A stretch of DNA of 64,000 nt. It comes from Listeria grandensis FSL F6-0971. GTDB taxonomy: Bacteria; Bacillota; Bacilli; Lactobacillales; Listeriaceae. The position numbers and the translations under genes are program-made. The stretch's first letter is position 1; each line of letters opens with the position of its first letter. The notes under the pieces were generated by a model. The model saw nothing but the letters and a program-made list of their open reading frames with translations. It made no database searches and had not been told where the DNA came from. The DNA is taken from assembly GCF_000525835.1 (NCBI RefSeq), contig NZ_AODD01000015.1, forward strand, positions 93,437 to 157,436. The letters are read 5' to 3'. Positions 38,535 through 46,787 of the stretch are shown piece by piece.

Positions 38535-39095
38535 TTAAAATTCTAGCTCCCTAGCTTCTACAATTTCCGCGGGTAGCTTTTTTTGAGACTCGTGGAAATT
38601 AGGAATATTTACTTTGAATGTGAAGTTTTTTCTAGAAGTGGTTATAGACAATTTATTTTTTTGGATTTTGGCTAATGACCTATCATTTGTATGGAAAAAT
38701 AGGCAACCACGTACAGATGTGTACGCCGGAATATTTAATACAGGTTTTAAAAGCTTATCTTTTGTTCTAATAGAGATGTGTTTAGAATCTCCATACGAAT
38801 AGACTCCATTTTTCAGTTCTTTATTGGAAGGGGATACCGTGGTAGTATACTCTGAACCATAGTCTGTATAGGAATTGAATATTAAGGAGTTATTTAGTTG
38901 GAATTCTATTATTGAGATAGGTTGAGCACTTCGGTTGCTAATTATAACATCAATAAAAATACGATAATCTTCGCCCCAATAACCATCAGGAGTTTCAGCA
39001 TCTATGAAATCAGGTGCTATTAAATTAGATGAGCTGGCACTTGGCTGGAGACACTCGATATTAGCTCTATTCTTCCAGAAATTAGCGAAAGTCAC
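38535..39095 (-). CDS. Hypothetical membrane-anchored phage protein
   Basis: 186 residues counted from a GTG at 39095. Not recognised. Upstream of that codon the frame stays open to about 39185 and encodes a hydrophobic segment (FFVAFATFIVTFANFW), so the natural protein probably begins near 39170 with a membrane helix and a basic residue pair, although no ATG, GTG or TTG is in frame there. The rest is soluble and beta-rich (ISIIEFQLNNSLIF, FTFKVNIPNFHES). Minus-strand orientation within the early region suggests lysogenic expression. Confidence 0.55.
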   Translation of the reverse strand: MTFANFWKNRANIECLQPSASSSNLIAPDFIDAETPDGYWGEDYRIFIDVIISNRSAQPISIIEFQLNNSLIFNSYTDYGSEYTTTVSPSNKELKNGVYSYGDSKHISIRTKDKLLKPVLNIPAYTSVRGCLFFHTNDRSLAKIQKNKLSITTSRKNFTFKVNIPNFHESQKKLPAEIVEARELEF

Positions 39096-39273
39096 AATGA
39101 AGGTTGCGAAAGCTACAAAAAACGCAGCGATAGAAATAATATTAGTTTTTACAAATGGGAGTATAGATAAAATAAAATCACCTCTTTTCTAGAGAAATTA
39201 TACCATATTCGACGTATATATATTTAATTTTTATTAGATGAGTAAGATAGGAATAGAAGGAGAGTCTAATGAT

Positions 39274-40020
39274 ATGCAAAATGAAATAAAGAATGGGTGG
39301 GACAATCAATTTTTTCAGGTACCGAATGCTATATATGATAATGGAGATTTGGACGTGTATGAACTAGCGATTATTCAATATATTTTCAGATTAGCTAACA
39401 ATGGTATGGCTTTTCCTTCATTTTCAAAAATGGCAGAGCGAGTAAAATGTTCCCGAAAAAAATCTATAACGACCATTGAATCACTTATTAAGAAAGGTTA
39501 TTTAGTAAAAAGAAAAAGATTAAATGACGTGGGTAATCAAACAAGTAATCTCTATATATTAAAGAAACCTAAAAAAGTGGGTAGTGCATCAGGTACACTA
39601 CCCATGGTAAACGGTGTGCCCCAGCCTAGTGTACCTGATACACCGACCCTAGTGAATGAGGTACACCCTATTAATACTAATATAATAAACACTAACTTAT
39701 ATAAAGATATAGTCAACTTTCTAAATACTAATGCTGATACTAACTACAGAGCGACAACAAAAAGAACCCAGCAACTTATTAAGGCTAGATTGGATGAAGG
39801 ATTCAGTGAAGCAGATTTTCAACAGGTGATAAGTAAGAAATGTCGCGATTGGAAAAAAGATCCCCAATTCGCCCAATATCTAAGACCAGAAACATTATTT
39901 GGTGCGAAGTTTGAATCGTACCTAAATCAAAAAGGAGGGATGCGAGATGTCACAGCTTCAACCGCTAGCGGGAATACTCGACCATGTGATTCAAATCAAC
40001 AGCTTGAAGGATTGTTCTGA
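39274..40020 (+). CDS. Phage replication initiator (winged-helix, DnaD/O-like)
   Basis: 248 residues from the ATG at 39274. N-terminal replisome-organiser helix-turn-helix (LDVYELAIIQYIFRLANNG, FPSFSKMAERVKCSRKKS), a linker coded by a repeat-rich stretch, and a C-terminal domain (IVNFLNTNADTNYRATTKRT ... FLRPETLF-like LRPETLFGAKFESYLNQ) known as the conserved phage C-terminal replication domain. It binds the origin and recruits the helicase loader encoded next. The loader gene overlaps its end by 74 bp. Confidence 0.85.
   Translation: MQNEIKNGWDNQFFQVPNAIYDNGDLDVYELAIIQYIFRLANNGMAFPSFSKMAERVKCSRKKSITTIESLIKKGYLVKRKRLNDVGNQTSNLYILKKPKKVGSASGTLPMVNGVPQPSVPDTPTLVNEVHPINTNIINTNLYKDIVNFLNTNADTNYRATTKRTQQLIKARLDEGFSEADFQQVISKKCRDWKKDPQFAQYLRPETLFGAKFESYLNQKGGMRDVTASTASGNTRPCDSNQQLEGLF
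39580..39670. other. Candidate phage replication origin inside the initiator gene
   Basis: ATCAGGTACACT (39588-39599) recurs as its exact reverse complement AGTGTACCTGAT (39628-39639). Related copies GGTGTGCC (39613), TGATACACC (39637) and GGTACACC (39660) lie alongside. Clustered repeats in the linker region of the initiator gene are the usual site of origins in siphoviruses of Gram-positive bacteria. Confidence 0.5.
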
Positions 40021-40831
40021 TGCCTCCAAGGTGAATGTGCAGTACAGCGATTCTTTTTGCAATAGCGAGGTGGTGCATCCGCTGAAAAAAGACGTAAGAA
40101 AGCTCATTATTGATGGTGTACTTACATGTCCTTTGTGCAAATCGCATGACATGAATCTTGCTTTTCAAAAAGAGCAGGAAGAAAAAATAAAGCAATATCG
40201 TGTTCAATTTCAGAACGGGCGGTTGCAAGCAGACAGTTTATTTTCAGACTACACGATTGAACACGCTAATTTTGAAGCATATGAAACGACGCCAGAGAGT
40301 GAAGCGGCAAGTAATAAAGAGCGAGCGATAACGGCGATGAAGAAGTACAAGGAAGGTGTCGTATTTAACACGATGATTTCTGGACATGCTGGTGTTGGGA
40401 AAACGCATCTAGCTATGGCAATTTTGAATAATCTCAATGCGAAACTGCCGAAAACGTGCCTCTTTATCAAGGTGGATAATTTGATGCGTGAGATACGGAA
40501 AACTTTCAAGCCGAGTTATCAAGGTAAAGAGGATGAGGATTATTATATCAGTCGATTGGTCAATGCGGATTTTTTAGTGCTGGATGATTTGGGCGCGGAG
40601 TCTGGCTCTATTCAGAAGGAGAATACGGCAAGTGATTTTGTCCATCGCGTGTTGTATGGCGTGCTGGATGGGCGTAGAGATAAAAGCACGATTATTACGA
40701 CGAACCTTAGTGTGAAAGGCATCCAACAGCTTTATGATGAAAAGTTGATTTCACGGATGTTGAGTAATCATTACATTATCAAGTTTGAGAATACCAGCGA
40801 TCATCGGATTCAAAGTATTTCGTTCGATTAA
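39947..40831 (+). CDS. DnaC-like helicase loader ATPase
   Basis: 294 residues. Walker A GHAGVGKTH and Walker B FLVLDDLGAE mark a DnaC/IstB-type AAA+ ATPase. N-terminal cysteines (Cys-x2-Cys in TCPLCKSHD with an earlier Cys) suggest a small zinc site. The ATG at 39947 follows AAAGGAGGG. It loads the replicative helicase at the phage origin together with the initiator upstream. Confidence 0.88.
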   Translation: MSQLQPLAGILDHVIQINSLKDCSDASKVNVQYSDSFCNSEVVHPLKKDVRKLIIDGVLTCPLCKSHDMNLAFQKEQEEKIKQYRVQFQNGRLQADSLFSDYTIEHANFEAYETTPESEAASNKERAITAMKKYKEGVVFNTMISGHAGVGKTHLAMAILNNLNAKLPKTCLFIKVDNLMREIRKTFKPSYQGKEDEDYYISRLVNADFLVLDDLGAESGSIQKENTASDFVHRVLYGVLDGRRDKSTIITTNLSVKGIQQLYDEKLISRMLSNHYIIKFENTSDHRIQSISFD

Positions 40832-40849
40832 AAATAAGGAGGTAGAGCG

Positions 40850-41014
40850 ATGCCAGTCAATTATATTGGATTTTCAGGGCAAGAACCATATTCCATTATT
40901 GTGTGGGTGAAGGGTGATAAGCAGGTGGGGAAAACGGTGTGTTATGACCAGCAGGAAGTGGAACAGGCTCTGGATCAGCATGCGCATCATTACGATAGGC
41001 ATATTTTATGTTAG
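40850..41014 (+). CDS. Small hypothetical phage protein
   Basis: 54 residues (begins MPVNYIGFSGQEPYSI), ATG at 40850 with AAGGAGGTAG just upstream. No recognised domain. It sits in the early operon between the helicase loader and the next gene, 11 bp apart. Confidence 0.6.
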   Translation: MPVNYIGFSGQEPYSIIVWVKGDKQVGKTVCYDQQEVEQALDQHAHHYDRHILC

Positions 41015-41025
41015 GGGAGAATCAG

Positions 41026-41388
41026 ATGGATCATAATTCAGAAACGATAAGGCGCTTTCGTGAACAGCTAAAAGCAAGCCGTCTAGCGTATCGAAAGCAT
41101 GTTTTACGCATTGCGCATATGTCGGATAATGTTGCTAGGGTGGAAGCACAGGAAAAGTTGGAAGGGATGGAAGAAACCAACAAAGAATTGCAGGAGAGCT
41201 ATTTATTGGCAACGATAGCAGAGGAAGAAGATATACTGTTTGGGATGAATAGCAATTTCGATGATTTGTTATTGATGCAGTTGCGGAATAAATACGAGTT
41301 GAGTGGTAGACAGCTAGCCCAACTGTTTGGAGTAGCATCGGATGTCGTGTATCAAAGGATTAAATGTGTAGAAGGTGGCAAGGCATGA
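41026..41388 (+). CDS. Hypothetical phage protein with helix-turn-helix-like end
   Basis: 120 residues from the ATG at 41026, preceded by AGGGGAGA. Largely helical, with a charged coiled-coil-like centre (EAQEKLEGMEETNKELQESY). The end, LRNKYELSGRQLAQLFGVASDVVYQRIK, resembles a DNA-binding helix-turn-helix. Not assigned to a family. Overlaps the next gene by four bases (ATGA). Confidence 0.6.
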   Translation: MDHNSETIRRFREQLKASRLAYRKHVLRIAHMSDNVARVEAQEKLEGMEETNKELQESYLLATIAEEEDILFGMNSNFDDLLLMQLRNKYELSGRQLAQLFGVASDVVYQRIKCVEGGKA

Positions 41389-41564
41389 AGTTAAAGTACC
41401 ATGTCTATATGCGAACACCTACCAGCTTTGCATTCTATCGGGACTACCGAACGAAAGCGGAGGCAATGCACGCTGTCGAGTTACTTTTTACAGAACAAGG
41501 GATAAGCGCATGTATGACGCTGGATATGACCAGTGATACGCGATTTTATATGGAAAACAATTGA
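41385..41564 (+). CDS. Small hypothetical phage protein
   Basis: 59 residues from the ATG at 41385, which overlaps the previous stop; AAGGTGG precedes it. MKLKYHVYMRTPTSFAFYRD followed by a short alpha/beta region. Not recognised. Confidence 0.5.
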   Translation: MKLKYHVYMRTPTSFAFYRDYRTKAEAMHAVELLFTEQGISACMTLDMTSDTRFYMENN

Positions 41565-41626
41565 ATAATGGAGAAATGCGCTATATCCATATTCAGGATA
41601 TGGCGTATTTTATTGGAGGGAAACAG

Positions 41627-42136
41627 ATGTTGGATGATTTGATTTTTGAATACAAAGTGGCGAGAAGGCATGCCAATATTAAAAAGGCGAGTGCAGGGCT
41701 ACAGGATGATAGGAATTTGTGGAGTAGCATTAGCTCCAGTTTAGATAAGGCGATTCTTTATATGGAAACTGGTTGCTCTCCTTGGGATTACAAGCGAACA
41801 GCGAAGGCGTCAATGGAAGAAAGAACGGTATTGGCAGATAATTATTTGTTGGATTATTTGAACTACCAACAACCTGAAACAGCAGCAGAAAAAGAGTTGG
41901 GAGAGCTGGAGCGGAGTATGTTGCATGAATTGATTGGTTGCTTGTCACCACGAGAAAAAGAGTGCTATTTACTGAATAAGCAATCCATGTTTTCGATTGG
42001 AGAAGTGGCAGAGTATTTGGGGATTGCGAAAAATACAGTAGAGGATCATTTACAAAAAGCACGAAAAAAGATTGAGAAGCAGAAGCAAAAAAGCTTGTAT
42101 GTGTTGGCGTATGAATCAGAATTGGAGGCGAAATAA
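41627..42136 (+). CDS. Sigma-like late transcription regulator (ArpU-type)
   Basis: 169 residues from the ATG at 41627 (GGAGGG upstream); the longer frame to 41561 lacks a site. The C-terminal half (LHELIGCLSPREKECYLLNKQ ... IGEVAEYLGIAKNTVEDHLQKARKKIEKQ) is a sigma-70 region 4-like helix-turn-helix as in ArpU/positive-control factors at the end of early operons. Such proteins commonly switch on packaging and structural genes. Stop and next start overlap (TAATG). Confidence 0.75.
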   Translation: MLDDLIFEYKVARRHANIKKASAGLQDDRNLWSSISSSLDKAILYMETGCSPWDYKRTAKASMEERTVLADNYLLDYLNYQQPETAAEKELGELERSMLHELIGCLSPREKECYLLNKQSMFSIGEVAEYLGIAKNTVEDHLQKARKKIEKQKQKSLYVLAYESELEAK

Positions 42137-42678
42137 TGAACGTAGTAGAGCCTATACGTGATCGAGATACGATTACGGAAATCAAGCGTTATTTGTTGGT
42201 TAAGAACCAACGTGATTATATTTTATTTTTTCTAGGCATCAATGTGGGGCTTCGTATTAGTGATTTATTACGGCTGAAAGTGAGGGATATACGTGGCAAT
42301 CATATTGTAATACGCGAGCAGAAAACGAATAAGCAGAAGAAGATACTTATTCCGAAAGAGGTGAAGAGAGCTTTGGGGATGTATGTAGTAGATTTAGATG
42401 ATCAGGATTATTTGTTTCGAAGCCAAAAGGGGATTAATAGACCAATTACGCGTATTACCGCATATCGCATATTAAAAGGGCTGCAAGAAAAATTTGGTTT
42501 AGAAAATATTGGAACCCACACGCTACGAAAAACTTTTGGTTATCATTTTTATAAGCAATTTAAAGATATAGTAGCACTCCAAAAGATATTTAATCATAAA
42601 GATCAGAAAGAAACGTTAATTTATATTGGCATACAACAAGATGAGTTAGATAGTAAAATGTTAAAATTTAATTTGTAA
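42136..42678 (+). CDS. Small tyrosine recombinase, catalytic domain only
   Basis: 180 residues. The catalytic set is present: Arg in INVGLRISDLLRL, Lys in EQKTNKQKK, His-x2-Arg in GTHTLRKTFGYH, His in KIFNHKDQ and Tyr in LIYIGIQQ. No core-binding or arm-binding domain is present. It is a second recombinase, separate from the integrase at the left end, and coupled to the late-regulator-like gene. Its role (resolution of concatemers or regulation) is unknown. Confidence 0.8.
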   Translation: MNVVEPIRDRDTITEIKRYLLVKNQRDYILFFLGINVGLRISDLLRLKVRDIRGNHIVIREQKTNKQKKILIPKEVKRALGMYVVDLDDQDYLFRSQKGINRPITRITAYRILKGLQEKFGLENIGTHTLRKTFGYHFYKQFKDIVALQKIFNHKDQKETLIYIGIQQDELDSKMLKFNL

Positions 42679-42723
42679 AAACCAATGTATGATTTTTAAT
42701 ATATTGTGAGTATACCAATTGCT

Positions 42724-42806
42724 GTGCTAATAAAATAGTTTTAGCATAACAATACACTGCATAGAAAATATAGAATGGGTAGACTAATTTTATGCAGTGT
42801 ATTGAT
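42724..42806. terminator. Inverted repeats between convergent genes
   Basis: Two hairpins: GTGCTAA/TTAGCAT at 42724-42747, and the stronger CAATACACTGCATA (42750-42763) with TATGCAGTGTATTG (42791-42804). They lie between the rightward recombinase gene and the leftward 499-residue gene; termination for both is likely. Confidence 0.55.
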
Positions 42807-42818
42807 TCAATTCATCTT

Positions 42819-44318
42819 TTATGATGTGAAGGTGTTTCTTCTAGCGATGTCGAGATCTCGATCGAATTCTCTAGCGCTATTGTATTCCGATTCTGAATAA
42901 GTATTTAGGCACTCTGCATCTAAATATTTTTTCAGAGCATCTTTATTCTTTCGGAATATAACGGTGCTCATTTTTGAAATGAAGTCATTGCTATTATATC
43001 TTTTGTATATATGTGTATAGTGTTTAACTCCAGATGTATCAAGGCTGCTTTTTACTAAAAATGCGAAGTCAACATACTGAAATGCCGGTTGAAACTCATT
43101 GAAAATTATTTTCCCATCAAAAATGAGCTGAATTTGATAAAACATAGCCTCGGAACTTTGCACATCAGGGATTGAAGAATCCATAATTAGGCGTAGTATA
43201 CTATTGTTATGGTTGATAGTAGAATTGAAAACAATAAAACCAAGTAGGCTAATAAATTTAGTAGAGCTGATTTTAAATACAATGTTGGTTAGTGATCTAA
43301 ATTTATATGTGAAAGTTCCATTGGTGGTATCAGTAATTTCTGGGAATTCATTTTCAAACTGAACATTTCCGGACGAAATATATTTATTTCGAGCTAATTC
43401 CTGTTTATGCCATATATCGTCGTTTAATTGCATTATTTTTGTGTTGTATACGATCATGAAAGTATTCAAAAAATGAGGATCTCTTATTAATTTGGCGGAC
43501 TGCAGTGAAATTAGACCATACTCACTTTTTCTTACTAGCTCTAAAATTTGGGTATAATGCTCTGTTTGATTTGTTCGAATCCAATGAGCTTGTTCTTTTG
43601 TGAGTATGAATTTTCTGTGTTTATTTTTATTGATATATTCAAGAATATCCGTTTGAAGAGAATCCGCGGAGTTAAATAACAACTGCAAGTTTCTTATATA
43701 ATCATCATTTTTATTGTTATTTAATATTTTTTCATAAAGAAGCTCTGCATCATTCCCCAGCTCATCGTATTCTTTTGTAACTGTAAAAGGTGGTATTATT
43801 GCTAGATCGGAAACGAATTTTGACCAATCAGAGATACGTTTGCGTGCTCCTGGAATTACAGTCAGTAATTTTTGTAAATTCCTAGCTCTAAGAGCATTGT
43901 TTTGAAGCATACGTTTCCCACTTTGTGCCCCTGCCGCTAAACTCCCGAATTCAGTTATGCAGTCGCTACCGACATTTAAGGTGACACTATTAACAGTGTT
44001 TTTAATATAGTATATATATCGATTTTTCTTATTGCACAAGGAGCAGTGCATCCACTTGCCTTCGTCTTCTCCTCTATCCTCGATATGTTGCCCATTAGGA
44101 GATTTATGCTGAATCCACTCATCCATAGATTTATTTAGGAGAGTATCATGCATTTCGCTTAGCATTGTCAATTTACTTGCTGGTATTCTAGCGGTAGTTA
44201 AATGATTATCTTTTTCTAAGAGATCATACAGCCATTGGAAGTCTTTATTTTTTAGATGCTCACTGTATAGTAATTTGTTACTTTGTTTTTTTGTGAAAAA
44301 TATTAAATTACTGCTCAT
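42819..44318 (-). CDS. Large hypothetical protein with zinc-finger-like N-terminus
   Basis: 499 residues from the ATG at 44318 (GAAGGGAG upstream). Not recognised as a whole. Residues about 90-125 contain WMHCSLCNKKNRYIYYIKN and NVGSDCITEFG: a Cys-x2-Cys pair followed by a G-S-x-C-I motif, resembling a treble-clef zinc finger. The remainder is helical, then beta-rich, without membrane segments. It runs against the phage operon, flanked by hairpins, so it is a probable moron expressed during lysogeny. A defence or superinfection role is speculation based on position next to a nucleotide-binding effector-like gene. Confidence 0.7.
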   Translation of the reverse strand: MSSNLIFFTKKQSNKLLYSEHLKNKDFQWLYDLLEKDNHLTTARIPASKLTMLSEMHDTLLNKSMDEWIQHKSPNGQHIEDRGEDEGKWMHCSLCNKKNRYIYYIKNTVNSVTLNVGSDCITEFGSLAAGAQSGKRMLQNNALRARNLQKLLTVIPGARKRISDWSKFVSDLAIIPPFTVTKEYDELGNDAELLYEKILNNNKNDDYIRNLQLLFNSADSLQTDILEYINKNKHRKFILTKEQAHWIRTNQTEHYTQILELVRKSEYGLISLQSAKLIRDPHFLNTFMIVYNTKIMQLNDDIWHKQELARNKYISSGNVQFENEFPEITDTTNGTFTYKFRSLTNIVFKISSTKFISLLGFIVFNSTINHNNSILRLIMDSSIPDVQSSEAMFYQIQLIFDGKIIFNEFQPAFQYVDFAFLVKSSLDTSGVKHYTHIYKRYNSNDFISKMSTVIFRKNKDALKKYLDAECLNTYSESEYNSAREFDRDLDIARRNTFTS

Positions 44319-44665
44319 AAAATTACTCCCTTCAAATAGGTGGTAGTGATAACAGCTCAATCCATATATTTCTATTCTTTAATATTACCATTCATACCGG
44401 CTGAATGGCAATCGATAATAGTATTATCGTTGGTAAATGTATACTCAAAGTAGATATGTTGTGTTAAATAGATGGAACCATTGTAAAGCTAGGTTTTCCA
44501 ATGGTTTTTAGGAGTATGTCAAAAGCTACAGAATCTTAGATATGTTACATTTATTGATTGATAATATAGTAGTGTTGCCATATATAGATGAAAGGAAGAA
44601 AACAATCACAGGTTATTGCTCTTTGTCCATCTTATCTGGTAATATATAGTCAGGGAGGGAAGCAG
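44319..44665. promoter_or_regulatory. Divergent intergenic region of the moron island
   Basis: 347 bp, very A/T-rich, between the leftward hypothetical gene and the rightward nucleotide-binding gene. It must contain both promoters. GGAGGGA at 44653-44659 is the ribosome site of the rightward gene. I see no clear -35/-10 pair and no gene. Confidence 0.35.
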
Positions 44666-45545
44666 ATGAGCGAACAAAAAGAAAAACAAGTAGTGGAAGA
44701 AGTTAAAAAAATTAAAAAGCTGTTTTATGGTAACACCTATCGGTTCTGATGGTTCCGATATAAGAAGGCATGCTGATGGAATATTAGACGGAGTTATCAA
44801 TCCTATTTTAAAGAAAAGGGGATATGATACACATGTATCTCACAAAATATCAACATCAGGATCTATTAATAAAAGTATTATTCAGCATTTGGTAAATGAT
44901 GATTTGGTGGTAGCTAATTTAACTACACTTAACCCTAATGTTATGTACGAGCTAGCGATACGCCATTCGTTTGCTAAGCCAGTTATTATATTAGCAGAAG
45001 ATAATACGAACTTGCCTTTTGATATCGTGGATCAAAGAATTATTTTTTATACTAATGATATAGCAGGCGCGATTGCATTAGAAGCAACATTCACTAAATT
45101 TTTAGATGCTATTGAAAAAGGAGATAAGATAGAAAATCCAATTATAAGCGCAGTTGAATCGGAGGCTGTTATTAAAGCTTCTGATACTACGTCAGAAAAG
45201 TATATACTTGGTCGGTTAGATCAAATAGAAAATCTTTTAAGCGAACTAGTACAGACTGGTGGAATCAAAAAAGGTGGTACTGTTGTACGTAAAGCTTCTC
45301 AAATCCTTTCAATGGAGGAGTCTGAAACTTTAAGTAACATAGCGATAGATATTATTAGTCGTGAAGGGAAAAATGCAACTGTCAGATCGTTTCTTTCTGA
45401 ACTAGAGCGAAAAAATTTAACATTCGATAAAGAATTTGCATTGCTGGCTGCCTTATTTAAAAAGGTAAGGGATGAACAAACTATTTCTAATATAGAATAT
45501 GAAAAGTTTAGAGACGCATATGAATTGGATAGAGAAGAAAATTAG
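44666..45545 (+). pseudogene. Rossmann nucleotide-binding (deoxyribosyltransferase-like) protein, frameshifted as given
   Basis: The ATG at 44666 with GGAGGGA reads MSEQKEKQVVEEVKKIKKLF and then breaks in a four-T run (44723-44726). With one T less it continues MVTPIGSDGSDIRRHADGIL to the stop at 45545, about 292 residues. VTPIGS-x-S-D-x-R-x-x-AD, then LVVANLTTLNPNVMYELAIRHSFAKPVIIL, is the pattern of Rossmann-type domains related to nucleoside 2-deoxyribosyltransferases and TIR/SLOG-like proteins, used in several phage-defence systems to bind or cleave nucleotides. The last 120 residues are helical. The unit has its own terminator. An antiphage role is inference. Confidence 0.65.
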
Positions 45546-45547
45546 AA

Positions 45548-45572
45548 AGAGCCCTGAAGGGTTCTTTTTTTT
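45548..45572 (+). terminator. Terminator of the nucleotide-binding gene
   Basis: GAGCCCT pairs with AGGGTTC, followed by a run of T. It isolates the moron island from the HNH/terminase operon. Confidence 0.75.
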
Positions 45573-45589
45573 GGAGTGTGGTAATCCCT

Positions 45590-45910
45590 ATGAAACTAAC
45601 AACAAAGTTATTACAATATATTCTAACGGATCAGCTTATCAAATTTTACAAAACCAAGGAATGGAGAAAACTGCGAGAGATTGCGCTGAAACGGGATAAC
45701 TACGAATGCCAGCGATGCAAGAAGCATGGACTTTATACGAAAGCGGATTGCGTGCATCATTTACAGTATGTGAAGGATATGCCAATGCTAGCGCTGACTT
45801 TATCCAATCTCGAAAGCTTATGTAATCCATGCCACAACAAAGAGCACAATCGATTACCGAATCAAAAGAAAGCGAAGTCCAAACGCTTTATGAGCGAAGA
45901 AAGGTGGTGA
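45590..45910 (+). CDS. Phage HNH endonuclease
   Basis: 106 residues from the ATG at 45590. Cys-x2-Cys pairs (YECQRCKKH and ESLCNPCHNKEHN) frame the HNH core CVHHLQYV ... CNPCHNKEH. HNH enzymes encoded next to terminase cooperate with it in cos cleavage in many HK97-type phages. First gene of the packaging module. Confidence 0.88.
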   Translation: MKLTTKLLQYILTDQLIKFYKTKEWRKLREIALKRDNYECQRCKKHGLYTKADCVHHLQYVKDMPMLALTLSNLESLCNPCHNKEHNRLPNQKKAKSKRFMSEERW

Positions 45911-45913
45911 CGT

Positions 45914-46066
45914 ATGATTTCAATTATAATCATGTTGTTCCTGCTTGTGCTTGTCATCAGCTTTATTGGGACTATCGCAGAGAAGGACAGGGCGACAAAG
46001 CGGTGTCTGTGCATTGTATGTAGTGCGAGCCTTCTTGCTTTAGCGCTGACAACCATCTTAATCTAA
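45914..46066 (+). CDS. Small two-helix membrane protein
   Basis: 50 residues, ATG at 45914. A hydrophobic N-terminal helix (MISIIIMLFLLVLVISFIG), a short charged loop, and a second hydrophobic helix. Not recognised; similar tiny membrane proteins occur in this place in Listeria phages. The frame is tightly packed between neighbours, which supports coding. Confidence 0.5.
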   Translation: MISIIIMLFLLVLVISFIGTIAEKDRATKRCLCIVCSASLLALALTTILI

Positions 46067-46080
46067 GGAAGTGAGCAACA

Positions 46081-46353
46081 TTGAAAATAGAATACGAAGG
46101 TAGCGTCTACACGCTGGATGACTTTGAAACATACAGCGTCTATATCCGCGACCGACTCAAGTACATCATGTACCAAGCGTACCGCAACATCCGTGACAGC
46201 GTCGTACTGAACCGTTGTCATGGTATGAAGCTTGCGGGTGTCAAGGTGCTTGTGCAAACCAACAAAGACAAAGTAATGAAGTACACCACGTTCTCGACAC
46301 ATGAAATCGATACGGTGATTTCTTTTATCGAGAAGTATTATCCTAATCTGTAG
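46081..46353 (+). CDS. Hypothetical phage protein upstream of terminase
   Basis: 90 residues from a TTG at 46081 with AAGGAAGTGAG upstream. Begins with KIEYEGSVYTLDDF; alpha/beta composition; no known motif. Codon use and packing fit a real gene of the packaging operon. Confidence 0.6.
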   Translation: MKIEYEGSVYTLDDFETYSVYIRDRLKYIMYQAYRNIRDSVVLNRCHGMKLAGVKVLVQTNKDKVMKYTTFSTHEIDTVISFIEKYYPNL

Positions 46354-46410
46354 ACCCCCCTTAAAAAAATTTGTATTTTTCAAGGAGGGTGTGACAACGG
46401 GGGAGGTAGG
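46350..46410. other. Candidate cos region
   Basis: Between the previous gene and terS: ACCCCCCTT (46352-46360) and AAGGAGGGT (46382-46390) flank an A/T-rich core, followed by the G-rich CGGGGGAGGTAGG. cos sites of 3'-overhang phages lie just upstream of the small terminase gene and near HNH genes, as here. The exact nick sites cannot be read. Confidence 0.4.
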
Positions 46411-46457
46411 TCGGAAAAAATATTTTTGTGAAATTCGCATATGAGGGGGTGGTTGTT

Positions 46458-46787
46458 GTGCCAGCGGTCAAGCGGGAAACCATTCGAATGTTGATCAGGC
46501 GTGACTTATTGGAGCAGTTAAAAGTAAGCGGAATCGTTGGGGCGCAATACAAAGACCTTGTGGACGATTATTTGGCATTATGGGATTTAAAAGAGGAATT
46601 AAAGAAGGAAATCAAAACAAAAGGGGCAATGGTGGTTTGGCGAAATGGGACTCAAACAGGTCGCAAACGTTCAGACGCCGTGGTTGAATTGCCCAAAGTC
46701 AGTAAGCGGATGACCGACTTACTGGAAGTGCTGGGAGCGATCGAACCGCCAGTGGGTGCCATCGATGACGACATGCCAGACTTATAA
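46458..46787 (+). CDS. terS: Terminase small subunit, P27 family
   Basis: 109 residues if starting at the GTG at 46458, which follows GAGGGGG; an upstream frame to 46428 is possible. The helical body and the end (KVSKRMTDLLEVLGAIEPP) fit the P27-type small subunit that recognises cos DNA. The large-subunit gene overlaps its last 23 bp. Confidence 0.75.
   Translation: MPAVKRETIRMLIRRDLLEQLKVSGIVGAQYKDLVDDYLALWDLKEELKKEIKTKGAMVVWRNGTQTGRKRSDAVVELPKVSKRMTDLLEVLGAIEPPVGAIDDDMPDL

Noticed and set aside
39580..39670. CRISPR-like array
   Set aside because: The repeats are short, partly inverted and irregular in spacing, with no spacers; they fit origin iterons better. No CRISPR array was seen anywhere in the window.
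45499..45699. 66-codon frame bridging the nucleotide-binding gene and HNH gene
   Set aside because: Overlaps two better genes in other frames and spans a terminator.
46063..46440. 125-codon minus-strand frame across the cos candidate
   Set aside because: Antisense to packaging genes, no ribosome site, and no recognisable protein features.
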